Shown in pieces: positions 1 to 7,126 of a stretch of DNA of 7,334 nucleotides. Within the stretch, counting starts at the first letter, position 1; each line of letters begins with the position of its first letter. This DNA is from Methylotenera sp. GTDB lineage: Bacteria > Pseudomonadota > Gammaproteobacteria > Burkholderiales > Methylophilaceae. The notes under the pieces are model-generated. The model saw only the letters and a list, made by a program, of their open reading frames with translations. It made no database searches and had not been told where the DNA came from. The position numbers and the translations under genes are program-made. Where the stretch lies: assembly GCA_027310735.1 (NCBI GenBank), contig DAIDAH010000139.1, positions 1-7,334 on the forward strand, read 5' to 3'.

Positions 1-1947
1 CTGCGTTTGCAGTTGCGCTGTAGCATTCAAGGCAAGTGGCGCGCTTGCCAGCAGGGCAAAGCCAGCATCTGCTTTGGTGAGTGTAGTACCTAGTTGCACG
101 TTGAGTTTGCCTAGCTGATCTCCCTCAACTTTGGTTGTAAGCATTACCTGATTGTTGGTGATGGCAATGTCCAGTTTTGCTTCTTTTAAACCGAGTGGAT
201 CCGACGTGCTATTTGCTGTTCTGAATGTAAAGTCTCCAGCCTCGCGCCATAGGCTGAGCTTGCCGTTCAAAGTTTCATTCGCGTTAATGTCCCACTTGCC
301 TGAAAACACTGGGTTGCCTTGCAATGTGCTTGGTAGATGCAGTAAGTCAGCGGGTAAATCTTTTAAGGATAGCTGTTCCAGATGACCTTGACTGATAAGC
401 TTGTTATTAGTCACTTGCAGGCTATTGATATAAACGCGGCCTTGGTTCATTTGCAAAGTGGCCTGCTCTAAGGTGACACTATCGCTATCTATCCGCAACG
501 GGACTGGTGCGGATAGCTTGAGGTTTGTTTGGCCTGTGATAGCGAGTTGCTGCAAAGCGCCTTGCCAGTATGTTTTAGCGCTTACTTTATCTGTAGTCAA
601 TCCGCCTTTTAATATGCTATCAAATTGCAAGTCTTGACCTTGTGTAGACACTACCATCTGATGGCTGGTGCGAGTGCCTTGCAGTGTGGCATGGGCGTTA
701 ATCGGTGCGTGCTGTCCATAGGTAAGGGCGCTGGCGGTAAAGTCGCCATCTGCTTTGCCATTTTCACCCGCGGTCAAGGTGGCTTGACCCTCCAGTTTTT
801 CAATGGTTAAGTCATTGGCTAGCTTGAGCTTTTGTGCCGCTAAGTTGAAATGCAGTGCAGGATTGTCAAATGTACCATCGAGTGTGCCTTCAGTATGTGC
901 TTGCCCCGCATATTCTTTACCAAATACTGTCAGGTCAGGTAAGTTCGCTTCCCAAGTCATATGGCTATCTGGGTTGCCGAGGCTGCCATTGGCTTGAATG
1001 TGGCTGGTGGCAATGTTGGCTTCAAAGTCCAGATGTTGAATTTTTGTGCCAGCTAGCAACAGATTCGCCGATGCAGATAATGGCTGGCCTTGCCATTGGC
1101 TATTTCTGGCAATAATTTCCAGCTTGGAGGTAGGCGTGGGCTGTAGCGTGCCTTGCAGGTTAAGATCGAAATTGAGTAGTGCTGGTGGGTAGTTGCCAAG
1201 CCGCTCCGGCTGTAGTTCGGTGAGGCGTGCATTGATGTTTATCGGGTAATCATTGGCAAGACTCAGTTGACCATCGGCCACGATATGCGCTGCGGTTTGG
1301 TTTGCTATATTGCGATCTTGCAAAATGGCGAGTTTGCCGTTTTGTTGCGCTAACCAAGCGGTGCTTTCAAAGTGCAGCGTTTTTAAATCGCCAGATAACA
1401 ATGCTTTTACATCATAAGGCGTGTTGCCGACTAGTTGCTTCAGCGCTACTTCGCCAGTGAGCGGAAATGGTTGTGCCGTACTCAAGTTAAGCGCTGCTGT
1501 GGCATTGCCCCAAGGCGTATCCGCATATGTTAACTTGAGGTGCAGTGTTTTGGCATTGCCTTCAAAGCTGAACTTTACATTGTTGAGGGTTTGTCGCTTA
1601 TCAGTGGTAATGATGACGACCTCAGCAATGTCGGCTTGCTGAATAATGATTGAGAAGGGCAGGTTGATACGGTTCGGCAGAGGGGAGTCTTTGGATTTAC
1701 TCGCATCATCGCGTATCGTCACAGTCAGGCGTTTTGCCTTTAATTGTGCGATTTGTAGCTTACCGTCGCCTGAGGGGGAGAGCTGCCAGCGCGCGTTGAG
1801 TTTTTCCAGTTTGAGGTGGATATTATCCAGATCGTAATTGAATGAATCCAAGCTAGAACTTGCGCTGAATGACATTTCACTATGTGCTGGCGTAAATAGT
1901 AGCAGCGCAAAACTGAGCAGAACAAAGCGTATGGTGCGGCGTAGCAT
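1..1947 (-). CDS. tamB: TamB-like translocation/assembly module protein, N-terminal 649 residues (partial, runs off left edge)
   Basis: The reading frame is open without a stop from an ATG at 1947 to the window edge, giving 649 codons. The missing end should carry the conserved TamB C-terminal domain (DUF490), so the family call rests on position after tamA and on the visible protein. That protein is a long series of short beta-strand-like repeats, rich in Leu, Ala, Gln, Thr and Asn and poor in charged clusters, as in the AsmA-like groove of TamB. TamB proteins span the periplasm, work with TamA, and are linked to outer-membrane protein insertion and phospholipid transport. The start is forced: an in-frame TAG lies within the tamA tail and no other start codon lies between. 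The N-terminus has arginines at 3, 4 and 7, a hydrophobic stretch at about 8-18, then an A-H-S|E junction at 21-24. It appears to lack the longer anchor region usual in TamB. The gene starts 13 bp after tamA, so the two are very likely co-transcribed. Confidence 0.85.
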   Translation of the reverse strand, partial: MLRRTIRFVLLSFALLLFTPAHSEMSFSASSSLDSFNYDLDNIHLKLEKLNARWQLSPSGDGKLQIAQLKAKRLTVTIRDDASKSKDSPLPNRINLPFSIIIQQADIAEVVIITTDKRQTLNNVKFSFEGNAKTLHLKLTYADTPWGNATAALNLSTAQPFPLTGEVALKQLVGNTPYDVKALLSGDLKTLHFESTAWLAQQNGKLAILQDRNIANQTAAHIVADGQLSLANDYPININARLTELQPERLGNYPPALLNFDLNLQGTLQPTPTSKLEIIARNSQWQGQPLSASANLLLAGTKIQHLDFEANIATSHIQANGSLGNPDSHMTWEANLPDLTVFGKEYAGQAHTEGTLDGTFDNPALHFNLAAQKLKLANDLTIEKLEGQATLTAGENGKADGDFTASALTYGQHAPINAHATLQGTRTSHQMVVSTQGQDLQFDSILKGGLTTDKVSAKTYWQGALQQLAITGQTNLKLSAPVPLRIDSDSVTLEQATLQMNQGRVYINSLQVTNNKLISQGHLEQLSLKDLPADLLHLPSTLQGNPVFSGKWDINANETLNGKLSLWREAGDFTFRTANSTSDPLGLKEAKLDIAITNNQVMLTTKVEGDQLGKLNVQLGTTLTKADAGFALLASAPLALNATAQLQTQ

Positions 1948-1960
1948 TATCGTTTTTCCA

Positions 1961-3748
1961 TCAGAATGCTACGCCGATATTAAAGTGCATGCGGTATTCA
2001 CTCGTTTTTTGACCATAGGCAATGTCCGCTCCTATTGGGCCTACAGGGCTTTTCCAGCGCGCACCCAGTCCGTAGCCATAGACTGGTTTCAGTTCTTGCA
2101 GCGTGTTGGCTGCATTGCCGGCGTCAACAAATACTGCTGCGCCCCATTGCGGCGTGAGCCATTGCACCAGCTCAATACTACCAGTTGCAAGGTAACGGCC
2201 GCCGACAATCGCGCTACCTTCTGTTACGCCCAAGCTTTGAAAGCTGTAGCCGCGAACAGATTGGTCGCCACCGGCTCGAAATAAGAATGCAGCCGGTGCG
2301 CTGTTTTTGCCGTTGACCATACCTACTTCGGCGCGTGCAATGAGTTGCGTGCTGGCTGTGACTGGGTAGTAGCCTTGTGCCTTGATGTAGCTTTGCAGAA
2401 ACTTGCCATCTGCCAGTGCATCAAGTGGTGCGCCAGCAAATTGCGCATTAAATAAGTAACCGCGTGTCGGGTTGAGGTCGTTGTCGGTGTGTCTGAGCGT
2501 AATGCCATAAGCCAATGTGGCGGCATGATTGCTGGATGATGCAGCACCATCCACATTGATATGCTCCGTAATCAGGTTTGCGCCAACGTATTGTTCGCGT
2601 TTGCGTGGCCCCCAAGCCCTCTTGATGCCGGCTTTTGTTGCTGTGATTGTTTGTCCTTGAATCGATGTGTGACTCGCACTGCCACTTATGCTGTCACGAT
2701 AGCCTTTTGCCGTGGTTGGCAGGCTAATCTGCCCACTCAATAATTGCGATTTCTGTTCAATCTTTAGCGCGCTGGATAGCCACCAGCCATGATCAAGTAA
2801 ATTTAGATTGTCAAAGGTCAGCTGGGTACGTGCACCCATATTGGTGCTGTAGCCTGCGCCTATTCCAACTTTGATGGCAGGATTCTCTTCGACAACTACT
2901 TTAATGGGTACATTAGTAGTTGGAGAGCCATCAATGTTGCTGGCTTTAGTATCAACTTTAATGTCGACACTACGAAAGTAACCACTGCTTTGCAGGCGTG
3001 ACTGAAAGGTGAGTAGCTCTGACTGGCTATAAACGCTATCAGGTTTGATTGGGTTGAGGTTTTCGACAATGCTCGTTGGATAGCGCTTTAACCCTTCAAT
3101 ACTCAAGTTGCCAAAGCGGATCGTAGCGCCACTGTCCACATCTACAGTCAGTGCGGCCGTGTGCGTTTGTACATTAATCGTTGCGCTACTCTGGCTGATG
3201 CTGGCATTTGGATAACGTTGAATCAACAGCGCGGCTAGCAGGCTACGCTTGGCTTGACTCCAATCCTCCTGCCGAAATTGCATGCCGGATTTAAGTGTCC
3301 AGCCATTACGTAGTTTTGTGACATTAGGTTGGTCTTCGTTGGGTTGGAGCGTAATGTCGCCGGCGAAGTTAAGCGTAACGTCTTGAATCAGAATGGGTGA
3401 GCCTGGCTCCACCTTGAATTTGGCTAGGGATACGCCATTGGTTTGTGTCAGTGATGAGGTAATTATTGGCGAAAAAAAACCTTCTGTCGCTAGCAGGTCT
3501 TTAATGTTTTGCGGTGCTTCAGATGATACACGCTGCCATTCGGCTGGTGTCATGCGTGGATTGTCGCGCCACTTGATGATGTCTAAATGTTTGAGCAGTA
3601 ACTGGTTAAGTGGGGAAGGGGCATCAATCTCAACCTGATAAGAGGTTTCATCGGCTTGTGCCTTTGTGCAAAGAAACGGTATGCAAAGTAACAACAGTAT
3701 CAGGCTGATTAAAAAGGGTATGCCTAGGTTTTCCCCACTTTTAATCAT
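1961..3748 (-). CDS. tamA: TamA, Omp85-family outer-membrane assembly protein
   Basis: This 595-residue protein matches the size and layout of TamA, the outer-membrane half of the translocation and assembly module, which helps insert some beta-barrel proteins. Residues 1-32 form a signal peptide with a long Leu/Ile-rich core and an A-Q-A cleavage site before Asp33. Three POTRA-like domains follow at about 36-115, 117-205 and 208-288; the third shows the usual pattern ending in a short VVVEENP strand. The 16-strand barrel should occupy about 291-595. The Omp85 family mark is the VRGY motif at 498-501, in the context FRAGGDQSVRGYSF. The protein ends in the aromatic beta-signal NIGVAF with terminal Phe. 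The ATG at 3748 is the first possible start after the purB stop, which lies in the same frame. Its ribosome site is weak: only AGG, three bases from ATG. It sits between purB (21 bp upstream) and tamB (13 bp downstream). Pairing with tamB argues for TamA over BamA, which is also much longer with five POTRA domains. Confidence 0.93.
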   Translation of the reverse strand: MIKSGENLGIPFLISLILLLLCIPFLCTKAQADETSYQVEIDAPSPLNQLLLKHLDIIKWRDNPRMTPAEWQRVSSEAPQNIKDLLATEGFFSPIITSSLTQTNGVSLAKFKVEPGSPILIQDVTLNFAGDITLQPNEDQPNVTKLRNGWTLKSGMQFRQEDWSQAKRSLLAALLIQRYPNASISQSSATINVQTHTAALTVDVDSGATIRFGNLSIEGLKRYPTSIVENLNPIKPDSVYSQSELLTFQSRLQSSGYFRSVDIKVDTKASNIDGSPTTNVPIKVVVEENPAIKVGIGAGYSTNMGARTQLTFDNLNLLDHGWWLSSALKIEQKSQLLSGQISLPTTAKGYRDSISGSASHTSIQGQTITATKAGIKRAWGPRKREQYVGANLITEHINVDGAASSSNHAATLAYGITLRHTDNDLNPTRGYLFNAQFAGAPLDALADGKFLQSYIKAQGYYPVTASTQLIARAEVGMVNGKNSAPAAFLFRAGGDQSVRGYSFQSLGVTEGSAIVGGRYLATGSIELVQWLTPQWGAAVFVDAGNAANTLQELKPVYGYGLGARWKSPVGPIGADIAYGQKTSEYRMHFNIGVAF

Positions 3749-3765
3749 CGGCCTGAATACACATT

Positions 3766-3780
3766 TTGGTTATGAACCAA
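3766..3780. repeat. Short perfect palindrome across the purB stop codon
   Basis: TTGGTT and AACCAA form six perfect pairs around a three-base loop, and the purB TAA lies within it. It ends 17 bases before the tamA start codon on the transcript. It is small and lacks a T-run on the minus strand. It might affect purB-tamA translation or message decay, or may be chance. Confidence 0.35.
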
Positions 3781-5146
3781 TCGTTTTTACCAACGCTGTC
3801 GCTTTGCCAATATACCTGGCAGGTGTCATGTCCAGCAGTATTTGTTTAGCTTCGCTTGGAATGTTTAACGTACTGACAAAGGCATGTAATGATGCTTTAT
3901 TGATGCCGCCTTTGCCGCGTGTTAGTTCTTTTAGTTGTTCGTAAGGGTTTTCAATGCCGTAACGACGCATCACCGTTTGAATTGGCTCGGCAAGGACTTC
4001 CCAGCTATTATCTAAATCTTCCGCCAGCTTGGTTGGGTTCACTTCTAGCTTGTTCAAGCCGCGTAAGCATGAGTCGTAACCTAGCAAGGTGTAGCCAAAT
4101 GCCACGCCCATGTTGCGCAGTACGGTTGAGTCTGTGAGGTCACGTTGCCAGCGTGAGATTGGCAATTTTTCAGCCATGTGGCGCAAAATCGCATTCGCCA
4201 AACCCAAATTACCTTCTGAGTTTTCAAAGTCAATCGGGTTGACTTTGTGCGGCATAGTTGATGAGCCGATTTCACCCGCTTTTACTTTTTGTTTGAAGTA
4301 ACCAACTGAAATGTAACCCCAAATGTCGCGGTTAAGGTCAATCAAAATCGTGTTGATGCGTGCCAATGTGTCATACAACTCGGCCATATAGTCATGCGGC
4401 TCAATTTGAATCGTCATCGGGTTGTAAGTTAAGCCTAATGATTCCACAAAAGTCTTGGCGAAGCTTTCCCAGTCAAATGTTGGGTAGGCTGACAAATGTG
4501 CATTGAAGTTACCCACGGCACCGTTGATTTTGCCAAGGATTTCATTGTTGACGAGTTGTGTCTGTTGACGTTGTAAGCGGTATACCACGTTGGCCAGTTC
4601 CTTACCCATCGTGGTAGGTGAGGCTGTTTGGCCGTGTGTGCGTGACAGCATGGGTTGATCGGCGAGTTGATTTGCTAACTCTGTTAAGCGTGCAATTAGA
4701 CTGTTTAAAAATGGCAGCATGACGGCATCACGTGCACTTTTTAGCATTAAGCCATGTGATAAGTTGTTGATGTCTTCTGATGTGCAGGCAAAGTGAATGA
4801 ATTCGCTGGCTTTTTTGATTTCAGGATTGCTGTCAAACTTCTCTTTAAGCCAGTATTCAAGGGCTTTTACATCGTGATTGGTGCGCGCTTCAATCGCCTT
4901 AACCTGTGAGGCATCCACTTCACTAAAGTTTGCGATGGCACGGTCTAACTCTTGAATGGTTTCTGGACTAAATGCTGCAATTTCTTTTAAATCAGCCGCT
5001 GCAGACAAGGCTTTCAGCCATTCAACTTCCACCCATGCGCGGTGCTTGATGAGCGCATACTCGCTGAAGTAAGGGCGGAGAGCATCTAATTTAGTTTGAT
5101 AGCGACCATCGAGTGGAGAGAGTGCATTTAGGGTGGTGAGCGACAT
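3770..5146 (-). CDS. purB: Adenylosuccinate lyase (purine biosynthesis)
   Basis: The 458-residue product is a full-length adenylosuccinate lyase of the fumarase/aspartase superfamily. The cytoplasmic homotetramer acts twice in purine synthesis: it releases fumarate from SAICAR to give AICAR, and from adenylosuccinate to give AMP. The superfamily signature GSSTMPHKVNP lies at 294-304 and holds the catalytic serine (Ser295) and Lys301. The catalytic histidine is His171 in the SRTHGQ motif. Both numbers agree with the E. coli enzyme, and similarity is recognisable throughout, including TNHDVKA near 89-95, FACTSEDINNLSHG near 119-132, QIEPHDY near 247-253 and SRWQRDLTDSTVLRN near 331-345. This is the longer E. 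coli-type PurB rather than the short Bacillus type. The ATG at 5146 has only a loose GAAAG upstream as ribosome site, but the MSLTTLNALSPLDGRY start aligns with the family N-terminus. The gene has a 124-bp leader and probably heads the purB-tamA-tamB transcript. No missing active-site residue or frameshift was seen. Confidence 0.97.
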   Translation of the reverse strand: MSLTTLNALSPLDGRYQTKLDALRPYFSEYALIKHRAWVEVEWLKALSAAADLKEIAAFSPETIQELDRAIANFSEVDASQVKAIEARTNHDVKALEYWLKEKFDSNPEIKKASEFIHFACTSEDINNLSHGLMLKSARDAVMLPFLNSLIARLTELANQLADQPMLSRTHGQTASPTTMGKELANVVYRLQRQQTQLVNNEILGKINGAVGNFNAHLSAYPTFDWESFAKTFVESLGLTYNPMTIQIEPHDYMAELYDTLARINTILIDLNRDIWGYISVGYFKQKVKAGEIGSSTMPHKVNPIDFENSEGNLGLANAILRHMAEKLPISRWQRDLTDSTVLRNMGVAFGYTLLGYDSCLRGLNKLEVNPTKLAEDLDNSWEVLAEPIQTVMRRYGIENPYEQLKELTRGKGGINKASLHAFVSTLNIPSEAKQILLDMTPARYIGKATALVKTIGS

Positions 5147-5181
5147 AAAAAAGCTTTCGAACAGGCATTAATAAAGTCGTT

Positions 5182-5210
5182 ATTTTACCCTAAATTGCAT
5201 GAAGACCTTG
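5182..5210 (-). promoter_or_regulatory. Weak candidate promoter for purB-tamA-tamB
   Basis: TAAAAT at 5182-5187 is a good -10 match, about 35 bases before the purB ATG. The best-spaced -35 (CAAGGT at 5205-5210, 17 bases away) is poor and lies inside one arm of the inverted repeat at 5203-5245. If real, the promoter may need an activator. The purB leader is the only sizeable gap before the three-gene run, so a promoter is expected here on general grounds. Confidence 0.25.
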
Positions 5211-5245
5211 CTACGCATTTTCTTTGAGGTGGGTATGCGAGGTCT
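5203..5245. repeat. Bulged inverted repeat in the purB leader region
   Basis: The arms AGACCT (5203-5208) plus CGCAT (5214-5218) pair with ATGCG (5235-5239) plus AGGTCT (5240-5245). This gives 11 matching pairs, with a five-base bulge (5209-5213) on one side and a 16-base loop. No T-run follows directly on either strand, so it is not a typical terminator. It lies 57-99 bases upstream of the purB start and could be an operator or an RNA structure. Confidence 0.45.
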
Positions 5246-5270
5246 AGTACTTAAAAATCACCAAGATTTC

Positions 5271-6968
5271 TTATACTCTCCAAAATGCAGCAACGACTTT
5301 ATTTCTACCCGCATGTTTAGCTCGATAGAGTGCTGCATCGGCTTCCTGCAGCATTTCATCGATAGACTGGCTTTCATTTGATAAGGTGGCAACACCAATT
5401 GAAGCTGTGAATTTTATGGTCTCGTTGTTGTCCAGCGTTACGCTGTCATCTTGAAAGGCTTTGAGGAGCCGTTCTGCAATTTCGACTGCAAGTGCGCCTG
5501 CAGCTTTTGGCAATAGTACGGCAAATTCTTCACCACCTAATCGGCCGATGATATCCACTTCACGCAAAACTACTTGGCAGGTTCTGGCAAATTGCTGCAA
5601 TACAAGATCGCCTGCTTTATGGCCATAAGCATCATTAATTTTCTTAAAGTAATCAAGGTCCAAAACAAGAACAGATAGATCGCACTTGTAACGTAGCGTG
5701 CGTAATAGCTCTTGTTCAGCTAGTTCTATAAAGTAGCGGCGATTGGCTAAACCAGTCAAAAAGTCTCTCTGTGCCTGATCTTCAAGTTTTTGTTGTAGCG
5801 CAATTCTGTCGGTTACATCTTCCCACTCAACAACGATGCCTAGGCGATTGTTGGTATCATTGACTACGGGGTTTGCCGTTAAACGAAATGCTTTATTTGC
5901 AATTGATATTTGTGTGCGGTACGTCTTGTTAAGCGTAGCCAGAATCTTTGCCTGCTCTGATGGTATTTGATGGAATTGGTCTATGTTGCAACCAACTAGT
6001 TTGTCGAACTGGATGCCAGTGTGCTGTTGAGCTAATGGAGGCAGTGCTTTTTTGAGTGTTTGGGTAGCCGATTGATTCACGTAAATAATGTTACGTGCAT
6101 TATCGGTAATCATTACATTGGTTGATACGTTATCAAGCGCCACCTTGATACGCGCAAACTCATTAGCCGTTTCATGCGCTTGAGTGACATCGTTCACTAG
6201 TTTATTTTTCATGCTTTGCGCGGCTTCCAGAATTTTGCTTAACTCGTGCTGACCATTGATTTCAATATCGATGTGTACATTGCCGCTGGCCATTCTCATG
6301 AAGTATTCATGTGCTTGGTTTATAACATGTGTAATTGACCTATAAAATATGACCCCGATAAAAGTAGCCAATAAAATACTGGTTGAAATAGCAACTAAGC
6401 TCAAGCAAAAACTTTGTTGATAGATTTTGTTGCTTGATTCATATTCGCTTTTTGCAACGACTAGCTGTATGGCCACTAATTCCGATATTTTTTGTGTGAT
6501 GGGGTCTATTTCTGGGTAAAGTTCATAGCTGGTGTAGTATGCCAGTGCTTTGCTGTCATGCTGTTCTACGATGGCTTTTAATTTGGCAATCGACTTGTTC
6601 GCACTTTCCATGAGCGGTGCAGCCTGCGTAATGAGTCTTTTTTCTTCATCAAGATGTGCCGCAATGCGATAAGCATTCCAGTTCTGCTGAATTTTTTGTT
6701 CAGCTTCGGTAATTTTGGATAGACTTTGTGCCCAGTTTAAATTTCCATTACGTGTTTTATGTGCTGTATCAACAATGTTGACGGCATACATATCGGAAAC
6801 GACTTTGAGTGTTTCTAAGGGTAAAACACGTTCCGTATAAATCGCATGAATGCTATGGACGGTCTTGTTGAGGTTGCTAACACCTAGCCAGCCAAGGAAT
6901 ACCAGCATCAGGGAGAGAAATGAGATGACGGCAATCAGTTGTGCTTTAATCGTTGGTGATTTATGCAT
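5271..6968 (-). CDS. Membrane-bound diguanylate cyclase: 4-helix periplasmic sensor, HAMP, PAS, GGDEF
   Basis: The product should make cyclic di-GMP from two GTP in response to a periplasmic and/or cytoplasmic signal. Counting from ATG 6968 (565 residues), membrane helices lie at about 9-31 and 187-209. They flank a mostly helical periplasmic segment of about 155 residues that resembles chemoreceptor four-helix-bundle sensors. A HAMP-like linker follows at about 210-260, without the usual proline near its start. A PAS domain lies at about 270-390, with the pattern NVMITDNARNIIYVN, LVGCNIDQFH and RLTANPVVND seen in PAS domains of methyl-accepting chemotaxis proteins. The GGDEF domain spans about 395-560: DFLTGLANRR at 402-411, metal ligand Asp437, guanine-contacting Asn445, GHKAGD at 449-454 and the active GGEEF at 478-482. 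RxxD at 469-472, exactly five residues before GGEEF, is a product-inhibition site. A TTG at 6983 would add five residues, but it overlaps the ribosome site, so ATG 6968 is preferred. No EAL domain follows. The ligand is unknown. It is separated by 124 bp from purB and is probably a separate unit. Confidence 0.93.
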   Translation of the reverse strand: MHKSPTIKAQLIAVISFLSLMLVFLGWLGVSNLNKTVHSIHAIYTERVLPLETLKVVSDMYAVNIVDTAHKTRNGNLNWAQSLSKITEAEQKIQQNWNAYRIAAHLDEEKRLITQAAPLMESANKSIAKLKAIVEQHDSKALAYYTSYELYPEIDPITQKISELVAIQLVVAKSEYESSNKIYQQSFCLSLVAISTSILLATFIGVIFYRSITHVINQAHEYFMRMASGNVHIDIEINGQHELSKILEAAQSMKNKLVNDVTQAHETANEFARIKVALDNVSTNVMITDNARNIIYVNQSATQTLKKALPPLAQQHTGIQFDKLVGCNIDQFHQIPSEQAKILATLNKTYRTQISIANKAFRLTANPVVNDTNNRLGIVVEWEDVTDRIALQQKLEDQAQRDFLTGLANRRYFIELAEQELLRTLRYKCDLSVLVLDLDYFKKINDAYGHKAGDLVLQQFARTCQVVLREVDIIGRLGGEEFAVLLPKAAGALAVEIAERLLKAFQDDSVTLDNNETIKFTASIGVATLSNESQSIDEMLQEADAALYRAKHAGRNKVVAAFWRV

Positions 6969-6977
6969 TTTAGTTAT

Positions 6978-6981
6978 TCCC
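6978..6981 (-). promoter_or_regulatory. Ribosome binding site of the diguanylate cyclase gene (decides the start)
   Basis: GGGA stands nine bases before the ATG at 6968. The alternative start, TTG at 6981-6983, shares a base with this motif and has no clear purine-rich site of its own, so the ATG is the better start. Confidence 0.6.
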
Positions 6982-7017
6982 AAGATCTATCGTGTTTCTA
7001 CAGCATTACTCAAAGTT

Positions 7018-7048
7018 ACTATATTTGAAACGCAACTAGTGCTACCAA
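7018..7048 (-). promoter_or_regulatory. Weak candidate promoter of the diguanylate cyclase gene
   Basis: TATAGT at 7018-7023 is one base from the sigma-70 -10 consensus. TTGGTA at 7043-7048 is a possible -35, but the 19-base spacer is longer than the preferred 17. The position, about 50-80 bp before the start codon, is reasonable. The match is weak and made by eye. Confidence 0.25.
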
Positions 7049-7126
7049 AACCAGAACAACCAAACTGAATCTTATTTATTGTAATCGCATTGCGAGTAAA
7101 CGTCGAAACTGGCGAGGTTGTGGGGG

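Noticed and set aside
1..1947. Possible pseudogene status of tamB, because of its short N-terminus
   Set aside because: The frame is open for all 649 visible codons with a sensible start and signal-like leader, and tamA upstream ends normally, so there is no sign of decay.
1838..2284. Plus-strand open frame of 148 codons across the tamA-tamB junction
   Set aside because: It lies opposite two well-supported minus-strand genes, has no recognisable family features, and has the mixed composition of an antisense shadow.
3766..3780. Terminator between purB and tamA
   Set aside because: The palindrome has six pairs and no T-run on the minus strand, and it sits inside what looks like one transcript.
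5253..5269. Terminator after the cyclase stop (AAATC / GATTT with five T residues)
   Set aside because: The stem is only five pairs, mostly A-T, and its own arm supplies much of the T-run. It is too weak to call.
6969..6983. TTG start adding five residues to the diguanylate cyclase
   Set aside because: The TTG overlaps the GGGA ribosome site that fits the ATG at 6968, and has no good site of its own.
7085..7095. Small palindrome TCGC-ATT-GCGA in the spacer before the cyclase gene
   Set aside because: Four-base arms are expected often by chance, and no T-run follows to make it a terminator.
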